Assembly: GCA_003210755.1 (NCBI GenBank)
Contig: QCUL01000001.1
Coordinates: 1 to 64,000, forward strand
Direction: 5' to 3'
Source: Synechococcus sp. AG-679-C18
Lineage (GTDB): Bacteria > Cyanobacteriota > Cyanobacteriia > PCC-6307 > Cyanobiaceae
DNA length: 64,000 nucleotides
Under the pieces are notes generated by a model. The model saw nothing but the letters and a program-made list of their open reading frames with translations. It was not told the origin of the DNA and searched no databases. Position numbers and translations under genes: made by a program. The first letter of the stretch is position 1; each line of letters starts with the position of its first letter. Positions 19,641 to 29,216 of this stretch are shown one piece after another.

Positions 19641-20632
19641 GAGAGATAAGAATCAGTGGCCACGGGCTCAGCACCTACGGCCGCAGATCTTTGTTGACGG
19701 AGTGGACTATCGGCGCTGGCAAACACCGGCAGAACATCGCGTCGGAATGCTTCTGCTGCGCGTGAGCAATAGCGGGCAGGGTGAGTAATCAACCTCAATT
19801 GACGACGCACTTGAAGTCCCGCCACAGATGGCTTGTGCAAACTTCCAGCAGTTAGCTCCCTCTCAATCGAGACCACAGGAAGAAAAGCAGCACCCAATCC
19901 AGATTGCACAGCATTTTTGATGGCCTCCAAGGAATTGAGCTCCATTTCAATTCGCAACCTCTGCACATCCAAACCTGAACGGGCCAAGAGTTGATCGACC
20001 ATTTTACGAGTGGTGGATTGGGCATCTAAACAGACAAAACCCAGTCGATACAGATCTTCCTTGCTGAGTTCAGGCAGTCGGGCAAGAGGATGCTTCACAG
20101 GCAGTACCAAAGCCAATTCGTCGCTCGCGTAAGGAATGACCTGAAGTAACTCGTTCAACTCAGCTGGTAATTCGCCGCCGATGATTGCCAGATCGATCTG
20201 ACCATTCGCCACACTCCAGCCCGTTCGCCTCGTGCTGTGAACATGGAGCTGCACTGCTACGTCTGGGAATTTTTGCCGAAAGAGACCAATCATTCGCGGC
20301 ATCAAATAAGTGCCTGTGGTTTGACTAGCTCCGACCACCAGAGATCCACCCTTGAGATTATGCAAGTCATCCAAGGCTCGACATGCCTCATGACATTGAC
20401 TGAGAATGCGATCGCAATAACTCAGCAACAAGTGGCCTGCTTCCGTGAGCTGCGCCTTCCGCCCACCACGGTCAAAAAGCGATACCTCAAGTTGCTTTTC
20501 GAGATTCTGGATCTGAAGACTGACAGCTGGCTGAGTGACGTAAAGACTGTCAGCTGCTTTTTTGAAGCTGCCTTCGCTAACGATGGCCCGGAGGATACGC
20601 AGCTGATCCAATGTGAAAGGCAGATCGGCCAT
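19637..20632 (-). CDS. rbcR: LysR-family regulator RbcR
   Basis: 331 residues. N-terminal winged helix [40 protein letters not shown], then a periplasmic-binding-like effector domain beginning [19 protein letters not shown]. This is the RbcR/NdhR (CcmR) group that controls Rubisco, carbon-concentration or NDH genes in cyanobacteria and algae; RbcR fits best by sequence memory. Location beside ndhF and ndhD is suggestive. A perfect palindrome lies in its own upstream region. Confidence 0.85.
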   Translation of the reverse strand: MADLPFTLDQLRILRAIVSEGSFKKAADSLYVTQPAVSLQIQNLEKQLEVSLFDRGGRKAQLTEAGHLLLSYCDRILSQCHEACRALDDLHNLKGGSLVVGASQTTGTYLMPRMIGLFRQKFPDVAVQLHVHSTRRTGWSVANGQIDLAIIGGELPAELNELLQVIPYASDELALVLPVKHPLARLPELSKEDLYRLGFVCLDAQSTTRKMVDQLLARSGLDVQRLRIEMELNSLEAIKNAVQSGLGAAFLPVVSIERELTAGSLHKPSVAGLQVRRQLRLITHPARYCSRAAEAFRRDVLPVFASADSPLRQQRSAAVGAEPVATDSYLS

Positions 20633-20659
20633 TGGCGACAGCCGACCAGGCAGGGATAG

Positions 20660-20675
20660 CTCTAAAACTTTAGAG
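20660..20675. promoter_or_regulatory. perfect palindrome upstream of rbcR, candidate LysR operator
   Basis: CTCTAAA-AC-TTTAGAG is a perfect 16-base inverted repeat 28 bases upstream of the rbcR start and about 70 bases upstream of the divergent NnrU-like gene. LysR-type proteins often bind dyads in such divergent regions and autoregulate. Binding by RbcR is inferred. Confidence 0.5.
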
Positions 20676-20746
20676 GGAAGGATCCCACTGCCCTTCAGAA
20701 TCAGATTTCATGCAGCAACTCTTTGGCTGAACTCCTCAGAGGCGGA

Positions 20747-21469
20747 ATGCATCACTCGAGCCTGGTGATGCTGTTGCTGCTTTTGGTCTTCGCCGTCATC
20801 CACAGCGGTGGAGCTGCCCTTCGAACTCGAGCCGAATCCAGGATCGGGGCAAGAGCCTGGCGCGTGTTGTTTGCTGGCTTGAGTATTCCCTCAGCAATTG
20901 TCGTGATCGGGTATTTCCTCGCCCATCGATATGACGGAGTCAGGCTCTGGAATGTTCAAGGAGTGCAGGAATTAGTGCCAGTGATCTGGGTGCTGACGGC
21001 AATCAGCTTCCTATTCCTCTATCCAGCCACCTACAACCTGCTCGAAATCCCTGCTGTCTTAAAACCGCAGGTTCGTCTCTACGCCACTGGAATCATCAGG
21101 ATTAGCCGACATCCCCAGGCCGTTGGACAGATTCTCTGGTGCTTCACCCATGCCCTTTGGATCGGGAGCAGCTTCATGATCGTGACCTGCGTGGGTCTGA
21201 TCGGACATCACCTCTTCGCCGTTTGGCATGGGGACCGGCGGTTGCAGGCTCGTTTTGGTGATGCCTTCTTAAAACTGCAACAAAGCACTTCCGTGATGCC
21301 TTTTGCCGCAGTCTTTGATGGTCGTCAAACCCTCAGTTGGAGTGAGTTCCTGCGCCCCTCTCAACTTGGAATCGCAATCGCGATAGGAGTTTTTTGGTGG
21401 GCTCATCGCTACATATCAATAGGAGGGATAGCTTTCCTTCACTCGCGTCTTGGGGGGCTTTTGAGCTGA
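20747..21469 (+). CDS. NnrU-family membrane protein, possible 15-cis-zeta-carotene isomerase (Z-ISO-like)
   Basis: 240 residues with about six hydrophobic segments. VFAVIHSGGAALR, LFLYPATYNLLEIP, RISRHPQAVGQILWCFTHALWIG and HHLFAVWHGDRRL match the NnrU family, which includes plant Z-ISO. Conserved histidines (in VIHSG, SRHPQ, GHH) could bind haem as in Z-ISO. The ATG at 20747 is preferred; a TTG at 20723 is in frame. Divergent from rbcR and just before ndhF. Z-ISO function is inferred, encouraged by nearby crtB-crtP. Confidence 0.7.
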   Translation: MHHSSLVMLLLLLVFAVIHSGGAALRTRAESRIGARAWRVLFAGLSIPSAIVVIGYFLAHRYDGVRLWNVQGVQELVPVIWVLTAISFLFLYPATYNLLEIPAVLKPQVRLYATGIIRISRHPQAVGQILWCFTHALWIGSSFMIVTCVGLIGHHLFAVWHGDRRLQARFGDAFLKLQQSTSVMPFAAVFDGRQTLSWSEFLRPSQLGIAIAIGVFWWAHRYISIGGIAFLHSRLGGLLS

Positions 21470-21503
21470 GCTGCCTACACTCAGAAAACTCTGCTTCACT
21501 CGG

Positions 21504-23507
21504 ATGCCTTCGGCTGCCGATTTTGCCTGGTTGATTCCGGTGCTCCCTTTGGTTGGGGCATTGATCACGGGCCTAGGTCTGATTAGCTTCAATCGCACCA
21601 TTAATCGGTTGAGAAAACCGGTTGCACTGCTTCTCATCAGCTGTATCGGGGCTGCGGCGGTCATCAGTTATGCCGTCCTGTTCGAGCAATTAAGAGGAGC
21701 TCCTCCTGTTGAACATCTGTTCATCTGGGCCAGTGCAGGGGACTTCAGCCTTCCGATGGGGTATGTCGTCGATCCTCTCGCTGCCGTAATGCTCGCCCTA
21801 GTCACAACGGTGGCGTTGCTGGTGATGATTTATTCCCATGGCTACATGGCCCACGACAAGGGCTATGTGCGCTTCTTCACCTACTTAGCCATTTTCAGCA
21901 GTTCCATGTTGGGTCTGGTTGTCAGCCCGAATCTCCTGGAAATTTATGTGTTCTGGGAACTGGTGGGCATGGCCTCCTACCTCTTAGTTGGCTTCTGGTA
22001 CGACCGTGAAGGCGCCGCTCACGCTGCTCAGAAGGCATTCGTCGTCAATCGTGTTGGAGATTTCGGATTGCTTCTGGGCATCCTCGGTCTGTATTGGGCC
22101 ACAGGAAGTTTTGGATTCCAAGGCATTGCAGATGGTTTATCTGCAGCTGTGAGTAGTGGTGTTGTTCCGGGATGGGCAGCTCTTGCACTCTGCCTGTTTG
22201 TGTTCATGGGTCCAATGGCAAAGTCAGCCCAATTTCCACTTCACGTTTGGCTCCCTGATGCCATGGAGGGGCCCACACCTATTTCTGCTTTGATCCATGC
22301 GGCCACCATGGTGGCCGCCGGTGTGTTCCTCGTCGCCAGGCTTGAGCCGCTCTACAGCCAGTTTCCGGCTGTTGGTACTTTCATCGCCGTGATTGGAACG
22401 ATCACCTGTTTTCTGGGAGCGTCCATCGCACTTACCCAGATGGATCTGAAGAAAGGTCTTGCTTACAGCACCGTTTCTCAGTTGGGTTACATGATGCTGG
22501 CCATGGGCTGCGGAGCACCTGTCGCTGGAATGTTCCACCTGGTAACGCATGCCTTTTTTAAAGCGATGCTGTTTCTTGGATCCGGATCTGTAATCCATGC
22601 CATGGAGGACGTGGTCGGCCACGAACCTGTTCTCGCCCAAGACATGCGCCTGATGGGCGGACTCCGCAAAAAGATGCCGATCACTGCGATCACCTTTTTG
22701 ATCGGCTGTGTTGCCATCAGTGGGATTCCTCCCCTTGCTGGATTCTGGAGTAAGGACGAAATCCTTGGTCAGGCTTTTAACAGTTACCCCTTGCTCTGGG
22801 CTGTTGGCTTTGCCACAGCGGGCATGACGGCCTTTTATATGTTCCGCCTCTACTTCCTCACCTTCGAAGGTGAGTTCAGGGGACATGACGCGGCGCTTCA
22901 GCAACAACTGATGGAAGCCGCAGGAAAATCAGCTGATGAAGCACATGATCACCATGCCCCTGGAGTTGTTCATGAGTCGCCCTGGTCGATGACTCTTCCC
23001 TTGGCAGTGCTTGCTGTGCCCTCTGCCTTAATCGGTCTCCTGGGAACCCCATGGAACAGCCGCTTTGCTGGACTGCTGGATCCTGAGGAGGCGGCTGAGA
23101 TGGCTGAACAATTTAGTTGGGGTGAATTCCTTCCCCTGGCAGGCGCCTCAGTTGCCATCTCTGTGACTGGCTTAACTGTGGCCGTGCTCGCCTATGCACT
23201 GCATCGGATCGACCTTGGTGAAGTCGTCGCAGCCCGCTTCCCAACCATCAATGCCTTTTTTGCCAACAAGTGGTACCTCGATGCCATCAACGAAAAATTG
23301 TTCGTTCGTAGCAGCCGCAAGTTGGCTCGTGAAGTGTTGGAAGTGGATGCAAAGGTCGTGGACGGAGTTGTGAACCTCACCGGTCTGCTCACCCTGGGTA
23401 GCGGCGAAGGCCTCAAATACTTCGAGACTGGCCGGGCCCAGTTCTATGCCCTCATCGTGTTTGGTGGCGTGATTGCCATGGTTGTCCTATTCGGAGCCCT
23501 GGGTTGA
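21504..23507 (+). CDS. ndhF: NAD(P)H-quinone oxidoreductase subunit 5 (NdhF, NDH-1L type)
   Basis: 667-residue proton-pumping membrane subunit of NDH-1. Family sequence includes YSHGYMAHDKGYVRFFTYL, FWELVGMASYLLVGFWYDR, HVWLPDAMEGPTPISALIHAATMVAAGVFL and the lysines of KKGLAYSTVSQLGYMM. Followed by ndhD after 118 bases. The ndhF-ndhD pairing without chpX/chpY suggests the respiratory/cyclic-flow complex rather than the CO2-uptake variant. Confidence 0.93.
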   Translation: MPSAADFAWLIPVLPLVGALITGLGLISFNRTINRLRKPVALLLISCIGAAAVISYAVLFEQLRGAPPVEHLFIWASAGDFSLPMGYVVDPLAAVMLALVTTVALLVMIYSHGYMAHDKGYVRFFTYLAIFSSSMLGLVVSPNLLEIYVFWELVGMASYLLVGFWYDREGAAHAAQKAFVVNRVGDFGLLLGILGLYWATGSFGFQGIADGLSAAVSSGVVPGWAALALCLFVFMGPMAKSAQFPLHVWLPDAMEGPTPISALIHAATMVAAGVFLVARLEPLYSQFPAVGTFIAVIGTITCFLGASIALTQMDLKKGLAYSTVSQLGYMMLAMGCGAPVAGMFHLVTHAFFKAMLFLGSGSVIHAMEDVVGHEPVLAQDMRLMGGLRKKMPITAITFLIGCVAISGIPPLAGFWSKDEILGQAFNSYPLLWAVGFATAGMTAFYMFRLYFLTFEGEFRGHDAALQQQLMEAAGKSADEAHDHHAPGVVHESPWSMTLPLAVLAVPSALIGLLGTPWNSRFAGLLDPEEAAEMAEQFSWGEFLPLAGASVAISVTGLTVAVLAYALHRIDLGEVVAARFPTINAFFANKWYLDAINEKLFVRSSRKLAREVLEVDAKVVDGVVNLTGLLTLGSGEGLKYFETGRAQFYALIVFGGVIAMVVLFGALG

Positions 23508-23625
23508 CCGATCTCAGTTGATTCTCAAGTTGCAGAGCAGGTTGTTATGTGTGTCAACGCCTATCGAGTGGATGCGCGTTCGCCCAAGATTTCTACACTC
23601 CAACCAGTGGTAAAAGACCTCTCCC

Positions 23626-25302
23626 GTGCTCGAATTTGCCGTTAGTGCACCCTTTGATCCGGCGTTCGACATTTCAGACGGTATTGTCCCGGCCACATTC
23701 CCTTGGTTAAGCCTCTCGATCCTGTTCCCGATCGTTGGGGCCTTCATCGTTCCATTCTTTCCGGACGACGGCGATGGCAAGCAAGTGCGCTGGTTCGCAC
23801 TTGGCATTGCACTCACCACATTCTTGATCACAGCCGCGGCTTATCTAACCGGCTATGACCCCAGTTACAGCGGACTCCAACTCTCAGAACGAGTGAGCTG
23901 GCTTCCCAATCTGGGGCTCACCTGGGCCGTCGGAGCTGATGGCCTCTCGATGCCGCTGATCCTGCTCACAAGCTTTATTACGGCTTTAGCAGTCCTGGCC
24001 GCCTGGCCTGTGACCTTCAAGCCGAAATTGTTTTTCTTTTTGATCCTGGCAATGGACGGAGGCCAAATTGCTGTCTTCGCTGTACAGGACATGCTCCTGT
24101 TCTTTCTCGCCTGGGAACTTGAGCTCCTTCCGGTTTATCTGTTACTGGCCATCTGGGGAGGAAAAAAACGGCAGTACGCCGCTACGAAATTCATCCTCTA
24201 CACAGCTGGCAGTTCGCTTTTTATCCTCTTGGCCGCCTTAGCCATGGGCTTTTTTGGCGGTGGAGTGCCCAATTTTGAATACAGTGTTTTGGCCCAAAAG
24301 GGCTTCAACACTGGGTTTCAGTTGCTTTGTTATGCGGGATTGTTGATCGCTTTCGGGGTGAAATTGCCCATCGTTCCACTTCACACATGGCTTCCCGATG
24401 CCCATGGAGAGGCCACCGCTCCAGTGCACATGTTGTTGGCAGGAATTTTGCTGAAGATGGGTGGCTACGCCTTGATGCGTTTCAACGCAGAGATCCTGCC
24501 CGAAGCCCATGCACAGTTCGCACCGCTTCTGGTGGTGCTGGGGGTGGTGAACATTATCTATGCAGCGCTTACATCCTTTGCTCAACGCAATCTCAAACGC
24601 AAAATCGCTTACAGCTCAATCAGCCACATGGGTTTCGTCCTGATCGGCATCGGCAGTTTCAGCGCGCTAGGTACAAGTGGAGCCATGCTCCAAATGATTA
24701 GTCATGGACTCATCGGCGCCAGTTTGTTCTTCTTAGTGGGTGCCACATACGACCGTACCCACACCCTTCAGCTTGATGAAATGGGTGGCATTGGACAAAA
24801 AATGCGCATCATGTTTGCCCTCTGGACGGTGTGTTGCCTTGCCTCTCTCGCCCTACCTGGTATGAGCGGTTTCGTAAGCGAACTCATGGTGTTCACAGGC
24901 TTTGCCACCGATGAGGCCTACACACTCAGCTTCAGAATCGTGATTGATGGTCTAGCGGCAATTGGAGTGATCCTCACACCAATTTATTTGCTCTCGATGC
25001 TCCGTGAGATCTTCTTCGGCCAAGAGAATAGGGAACTCGTCTCCAACACCAATCTTGTTGATGCCGAACCCAGAGAGGTTTACATCATTGGCTGTCTTCT
25101 GGTTCCGATCATCGGCATTGGGCTGTATCCAAGGTTGATGACTGACGCCTACACCAGCACTATCGAAGCTCTTGTCGAACGTGACGTCGTAGCCATGGAA
25201 AGGATCACACGCCCAACAGCACCTCTCATCCGCAGCACTTCCCTTGTACCAGCACAGTTCTCGGCACCAAAGCTGACACCTGACATTCAGCTCAGCTCGT
25301 AA
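23626..25302 (+). CDS. ndhD: NAD(P)H-quinone oxidoreductase subunit 4 (NdhD)
   Basis: 558-residue antiporter-like NDH-1 subunit. [68 protein letters not shown] and [20 protein letters not shown] are the conserved segments. Start is GTG at 23626. A strong hairpin terminator follows. Pairs with the upstream ndhF. Confidence 0.93.
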   Translation: MLEFAVSAPFDPAFDISDGIVPATFPWLSLSILFPIVGAFIVPFFPDDGDGKQVRWFALGIALTTFLITAAAYLTGYDPSYSGLQLSERVSWLPNLGLTWAVGADGLSMPLILLTSFITALAVLAAWPVTFKPKLFFFLILAMDGGQIAVFAVQDMLLFFLAWELELLPVYLLLAIWGGKKRQYAATKFILYTAGSSLFILLAALAMGFFGGGVPNFEYSVLAQKGFNTGFQLLCYAGLLIAFGVKLPIVPLHTWLPDAHGEATAPVHMLLAGILLKMGGYALMRFNAEILPEAHAQFAPLLVVLGVVNIIYAALTSFAQRNLKRKIAYSSISHMGFVLIGIGSFSALGTSGAMLQMISHGLIGASLFFLVGATYDRTHTLQLDEMGGIGQKMRIMFALWTVCCLASLALPGMSGFVSELMVFTGFATDEAYTLSFRIVIDGLAAIGVILTPIYLLSMLREIFFGQENRELVSNTNLVDAEPREVYIIGCLLVPIIGIGLYPRLMTDAYTSTIEALVERDVVAMERITRPTAPLIRSTSLVPAQFSAPKLTPDIQLSS

Positions 25303-25325
25303 AGAACTTCGTCCGTTCTCCTCTC

Positions 25326-25360
25326 GAGCGATTCAGAACCTGAATCGCTCCTTAATTTTC
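25326..25360 (+). terminator. intrinsic terminator after ndhD
   Basis: GAGCGATTCAG (25326-25336) and CTGAATCGCTC (25340-25350) form a perfect 11-base stem with a 3-base loop, followed by CTTAATTTTC. Clearest terminator in the window after that of tRNA-Asn. Confidence 0.8.
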
Positions 25361-25387
25361 AGACGCTCGTCGCACACTTTGCCCGCC

Positions 25388-25777
25388 ATGCGTCAAGTCA
25401 ATTTCAGTCTGATTTTTATCTTCGGTCTCAGCACTGTGTTCTTCACTTTGGGGAACACCAAGCCAACAACGGTGTACGTCTTGCCCTGGATGGAATTCAC
25501 CCTGCCTCTTGCCGCTCTGTTGCTTGTAGCAGCGGGGATTGGTGCCGTAACTGCTTGGATTTTTGCCAGCTGGAGCGGGATGCTCAATACCGTGGAACGA
25601 TTGGGAAAAGCCAGTGAATTCGAAGCACAGCAAGTTCGCATTCAGGAATTAGAAACCGACTTAGATCGATATCGATCCACAGTGCAAACCCAGTTGGGCC
25701 TCCTTCCCTCAGGTAACAGCGAGTCAGCTTCGACATCCAGCGACAATCCCGCAGTGGACATTGCTTCAAAGGTCTGA
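25388..25777 (+). CDS. LapA-like (DUF1049) membrane protein
   Basis: 129 residues with two hydrophobic helices near 7-25 and 39-60 and a coiled-coil-like C-terminal half (EFEAQQVRIQELETDLDRYRS). The two-helix plus coil layout and FTLGNTKPTTVYVLPWMEFTLPLAALLL fit the LapA/DUF1049 family, named for lipopolysaccharide assembly protein A. Role in this organism unknown. Start ATG 25388. Confidence 0.72.
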   Translation: MRQVNFSLIFIFGLSTVFFTLGNTKPTTVYVLPWMEFTLPLAALLLVAAGIGAVTAWIFASWSGMLNTVERLGKASEFEAQQVRIQELETDLDRYRSTVQTQLGLLPSGNSESASTSSDNPAVDIASKV

Positions 25778-25822
25778 ATACAGAAAAGAGTCAATGGCCT
25801 GTATGGACTGGCACCCCTTGGC

Positions 25823-26761
25823 TTGGACCGATACCTTTCCAACAGATTGAGTTTGACTTTGTCTGATGCCGGTCTGACCTCGAAAGCTGATGCCGGCGCC
25901 CGTCTTGCGATCCGCCTTCTGCAGGATGCCGCACAAAGCGGCAATCTCGATCCCTGGGATGTGGATGTGATCTCAGTCGTCGATGGTTTCTTGGATCAAC
26001 TAAGACAACGCATCGAAATTCCACGACAAGTCGCCGCACAGCTGGGCCATCGAGGAGGAAGTTATGAACGTGATCTTGCCGAAAGTAGCGAGGCTTTCTT
26101 AGCCGCTTCAGTCCTGGTTGGACTCAAAGCAGAAGTTCTTGAAGCCAGCACACTTCCACCCGAACCCATCGTTGAAGACGCATTCGATGCTGACTTCATG
26201 GAACAAGGCTGGCTTGATCCCAGATTTAATTTGCCACGCCATCCTGAACGTCACTTATTGAGGCGCCCAGTCGCTCCGCCTCCACTCAGACGTCCAGTCA
26301 CCCTTGGGGAACTGATCGAGCAGCTGGAGACCATTGCAGAACAACTAGAGACAGACGAACTGGACCTGCGTCGGCGTCAACGCCAAAAGCGTTTCAGCAA
26401 TCGAGAGGCCATTGCGCAAGTTGCGGCTTTGGCACACAGGGAGAAGCTTCCTGAAACCACAGCAGCATTAGGTGTGTTCTTAAAAGAATGGGATCAAGCC
26501 TTGCATTGGATCGATTTCGAGCTTCTCGTCAAACAATGGTCAGACGCCGCGGCCTCTGACCTAGATACAGATCGCGTTGGTGTGTTCTGGGCGCTTTTGT
26601 TTCTTTCGTCTCAAAGTCAAGTCGAACTCGAACAAATCGGCTCATTGCATGGACCGATCCGCTTGAAACGCCTGCTCGCTGCCGGTGAACTCACTCAATT
26701 GCCAATCAACAAGCTTGAAGTGCCAGATATCACGCCGACCTTGCCCGCGATTGCCGCCTAA
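25823..26761 (+). CDS. scpA: segregation and condensation protein A
   Basis: Kleisin subunit of the SMC-ScpAB complex. ARLAIRLLQDAAQSGNLDPWDVDVISVVDGFLDQL near the start is the ScpA N-terminal signature, followed by SEAFLAASVLVGLKAEVL and a C-terminal winged helix. About 312 residues if the TTG at 25823 is used; no ATG occurs before the conserved part and several TTG codons are possible, so the start is uncertain. Confidence 0.8.
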   Translation: MDRYLSNRLSLTLSDAGLTSKADAGARLAIRLLQDAAQSGNLDPWDVDVISVVDGFLDQLRQRIEIPRQVAAQLGHRGGSYERDLAESSEAFLAASVLVGLKAEVLEASTLPPEPIVEDAFDADFMEQGWLDPRFNLPRHPERHLLRRPVAPPPLRRPVTLGELIEQLETIAEQLETDELDLRRRQRQKRFSNREAIAQVAALAHREKLPETTAALGVFLKEWDQALHWIDFELLVKQWSDAAASDLDTDRVGVFWALLFLSSQSQVELEQIGSLHGPIRLKRLLAAGELTQLPINKLEVPDITPTLPAIAA

Positions 26762-26806
26762 TCACCCTCTTATGTTGAACGTCACGTTTTTAAGCTTGGT
26801 ACGTCA

Positions 26807-27982
26807 ATGAAGGCCATGATCCTGGCCGCAGGCAAGGGAACTCGGGTTCAGCCGATCACGCATGTGATCCCAAAACCAATGATTCCGATCCTGCAGAAAC
26901 CTGTAATGGAGTTCCTGTTGGAACTGCTCAAAGAACATGGTTTCACTGAGGTCATGGTCAATGTTTCGCACCTAGCAGAAGAAATAGAGAACTATTTCCG
27001 AGATGGGCAGCGTTTTGGGGTCGAAATCGCTTACAGCTTCGAAGGAAGTATTCAGGATGGAGAACTCATCGGGGATGCCTTGGGGTCTGCGGGAGGCCTG
27101 AAGAAAATTCAAGATTTTCAGAAGTTTTTTGACGACACCTTTGTGGTGTTATGTGGGGATGCATTAATCGATCTGGACCTCACAGAAGCCGTCAGACGTC
27201 ATCGCGCTAAAGGTGCTCTTGCAAGTCTTGTGACGAAGAGAGTTCCGAAGGATCAGGTGAGCAGCTACGGGGTCGTGGTGAGTGATGACGAAGGCAAAAT
27301 CCAAGCCTTCCAAGAAAAACCAAGTCTTGACGAGGCCTTAAGCGATACCATCAACACTGGCATCTATCTTTTTGAGCCAGAGATCTTCGATCACATTCCT
27401 TCAGGAAAATCCTTCGATATCGGCGCCGATCTCTTCCCAACTCTGGTGAAGCAAGGCGCCCCCTTTTATGCCTTACCAATGGATTTTGAATGGGTCGACA
27501 TTGGCAAGGTTCCTGACTACTGGCAAGCCATTCGCAGCGTTCTTCAGGGTGAAGTTAGACAAGTAGGAATTCCTGGAAAAGAGATTAAACCAGGTGTCTT
27601 TACGGGTCTCAATGTTGCGGCCAATTGGGACAAAATTAATGTTCAAGGTCCTATCTACGTAGGAGGGATGACCAAAATCGAAGATGGCGCAACGTTGATC
27701 GGGCCAACAATGATTGGACCTAGTTGCTACATCTGCGAAGGTTCAACAATCGACAATTCGATCATTTTTGACTACTCCCGAATCGGATCAGGGGTGCAAT
27801 TAGTTGAAAAACTTGTCTTTGGCCGCTACTGCGTTGACAAGGAAGGTGATCACATCGATCTCCAGGAGGCATCGCTCGACTGGTTGATCACAGATGCACG
27901 CCGACAAGATTTCGTAGAACCTTCTCCCCAACAGAAGGCGATGGCAGAACTTCTCGGTACCGATCTCACGCAATCAAGCTGA
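26807..27982 (+). CDS. cugP: nucleotidyltransferase CugP, UDP-glucose pyrophosphorylase type
   Basis: 391 residues. The nucleotidyltransferase domain has MILAAGKGTRVQPIT, KPMIPI, LCGDALIDLDL and the EKP motif in AFQEKPS; a left-handed beta-helix follows (GPIYVGGMTKIEDGATLIGPTMIGPSCYI). It is very close to my memory of Synechocystis CugP, reported as the non-GalU UDP-glucose pyrophosphorylase of cyanobacteria. Often mis-annotated as mannose-1-phosphate guanylyltransferase. Overlaps metF convergently by 17 bases. Confidence 0.82.
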   Translation: MKAMILAAGKGTRVQPITHVIPKPMIPILQKPVMEFLLELLKEHGFTEVMVNVSHLAEEIENYFRDGQRFGVEIAYSFEGSIQDGELIGDALGSAGGLKKIQDFQKFFDDTFVVLCGDALIDLDLTEAVRRHRAKGALASLVTKRVPKDQVSSYGVVVSDDEGKIQAFQEKPSLDEALSDTINTGIYLFEPEIFDHIPSGKSFDIGADLFPTLVKQGAPFYALPMDFEWVDIGKVPDYWQAIRSVLQGEVRQVGIPGKEIKPGVFTGLNVAANWDKINVQGPIYVGGMTKIEDGATLIGPTMIGPSCYICEGSTIDNSIIFDYSRIGSGVQLVEKLVFGRYCVDKEGDHIDLQEASLDWLITDARRQDFVEPSPQQKAMAELLGTDLTQSS

Positions 27983-28856
27983 CGCCGGCTTGGTCCAAAA
28001 TTGTTGGGATACGTTCCTCTGCTTTGATCGCCATTAGATGGACACCTTGAGCAAGGCCTAGATATTGCTTAACTTGATCGGCAGCAATTCGAATCCCTTC
28101 TGCTGCAGGGTCTTCAGCAGCTTCTAAACGAGCGATCAGGTTGTCTGGAATACAGGCACCAGGCACCATCCGATTAATAAAACAAGCATTTCGCGCCGAC
28201 TTCAACAAAAACACACCGGCAAGAACCGGAAGTTGCATTGGCTCGGCGATCTCACGGCAAAACCTTTCCAAGGCAGCCGCATCCATGACCATTTGGGTCT
28301 GAACAAAGCGTGCTCCTGCGGCTTTCTTACGCTCCATGCGTCGTGCCAAGCCTGTCCAACTCAGGCATTGAGGATCAGCAGCTGCCCCAGCGAAAAGAGA
28401 GGTGGGGCCATCGACAAGATCACCTTTCACTGGATCTTCACCACGATTAAGAGCAGAGACCTGCTCAAGAAGTCGAACAGACTCCAATTCATTGACATGA
28501 CGGGCCTTGGGCTGATCACCGGCGCGGACTGGATCCCCTGTCAAGCAAAGGAGATTACGAATCCCTAAGGCATGAGCACCTAACAGATCTGCCTGGATAG
28601 CAATTCGATTGCGATCGCGGCAAGCCATCTGCAACACAGGCTCAATACCTTCCTCAAGGAGGAGGCGAGCCACGGCAAGACTGCTCATCCGCATGACGGC
28701 ACGACTGCCATCGGTGACGTTGACTGCATGCACACGTCCACGCAACGATCTCGCCATCTCCAGGGCATGAGAGGCATCTCCACCACGGGGAGGCATCACT
28801 TCAGCCGTAATGGTGACGGCCCCAGCCTCGAGGCTGCTCTGCAGCACTGAACTCAA
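27966..28856 (-). CDS. metF: methylenetetrahydrofolate reductase
   Basis: 296 residues, TIM-barrel flavoprotein that makes 5-methyl-tetrahydrofolate for methionine synthesis. ITAEVMPPRGGD (Glu on the folate-binding strand), VNVTDGSRAVMRMSSLA, LLCLTGDPVRAGDQP and GARFVQTQMVMD match MTHFR. Start appears to be TTG at 28856 with GTG at 28847 as alternative. Divergent from the PedR-like gene. Confidence 0.85.
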   Translation of the reverse strand: MSSVLQSSLEAGAVTITAEVMPPRGGDASHALEMARSLRGRVHAVNVTDGSRAVMRMSSLAVARLLLEEGIEPVLQMACRDRNRIAIQADLLGAHALGIRNLLCLTGDPVRAGDQPKARHVNELESVRLLEQVSALNRGEDPVKGDLVDGPTSLFAGAAADPQCLSWTGLARRMERKKAAGARFVQTQMVMDAAALERFCREIAEPMQLPVLAGVFLLKSARNACFINRMVPGACIPDNLIARLEAAEDPAAEGIRIAADQVKQYLGLAQGVHLMAIKAEERIPTILDQAGVSLIA

Positions 28857-28881
28857 ACGAACAATCGCTTCTGAAAGCCAC

Positions 28882-28904
28882 TATGGGAGATCGACCTCTC
28901 CATA
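28882..28904. promoter_or_regulatory. imperfect dyad in the metF / PedR-like divergent region
   Basis: TATGGGAGA (28882-28890) and TCTCCATA (28897-28904) are inverted copies apart from one extra G. The dyad is 25 bases from the metF start and 34 bases from the regulator start, so it could control either. Protein unknown. Confidence 0.35.
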
Positions 28905-28937
28905 CCTGCTTAAGATGTACTTAATGGTCTTAGAAAG

Positions 28938-29216
28938 ATGGCCATCGGTGTGGTGCCCTGTTCAATGACTATTTCTCTCTCCAGCCGTGAAATTGAGATC
29001 ATCGAACTGGTAGCCCAGGGGCTTACCAATCAAGAAATCGCTGAGCGACTGACGATCAGCAAGCGCACCGTTGACAATCACGTAAGCAACGTCTTCACCA
29101 AAACTGGATCAAAAAATCGCGTGGCGTTGCTGAACTGGGCAATGGATCACGGAAAAATTTGCAGAGACGGGTTCAATTGCTGCACTCTTCCCTCCGATTC
29201 TTCCGACGCGACCTAA
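28938..29216 (+). CDS. small LuxR-type regulator, PedR-like
   Basis: 92 residues, essentially only a GerE/LuxR helix-turn-helix: LSSREIEIIELVAQGLTNQEIAERLTISKRTVDNHVSNV. There is no receiver domain. The tail contains KICRDGFNCCTLP with cysteines at 75, 81 and 82. Synechocystis PedR is a stand-alone LuxR protein of this size whose conserved cysteine reacts with thioredoxin to sense photosynthetic electron flow; similar tail, so the same role is inferred. ATG at 28965 (MTISLSS) is a possible later start. Confidence 0.7.
   Translation: MAIGVVPCSMTISLSSREIEIIELVAQGLTNQEIAERLTISKRTVDNHVSNVFTKTGSKNRVALLNWAMDHGKICRDGFNCCTLPSDSSDAT

Noticed and set aside
22224-22907. 227-residue reverse frame inside ndhF
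   Set aside because: Shadow of ndhF; low complexity with many His, Gln and Arg and no family match.
23560-23655. 32-codon frame between ndhF and ndhD (ATG near 23548)
   Set aside because: Short, overlaps the ndhD start and shows no hydrophobic or conserved pattern.
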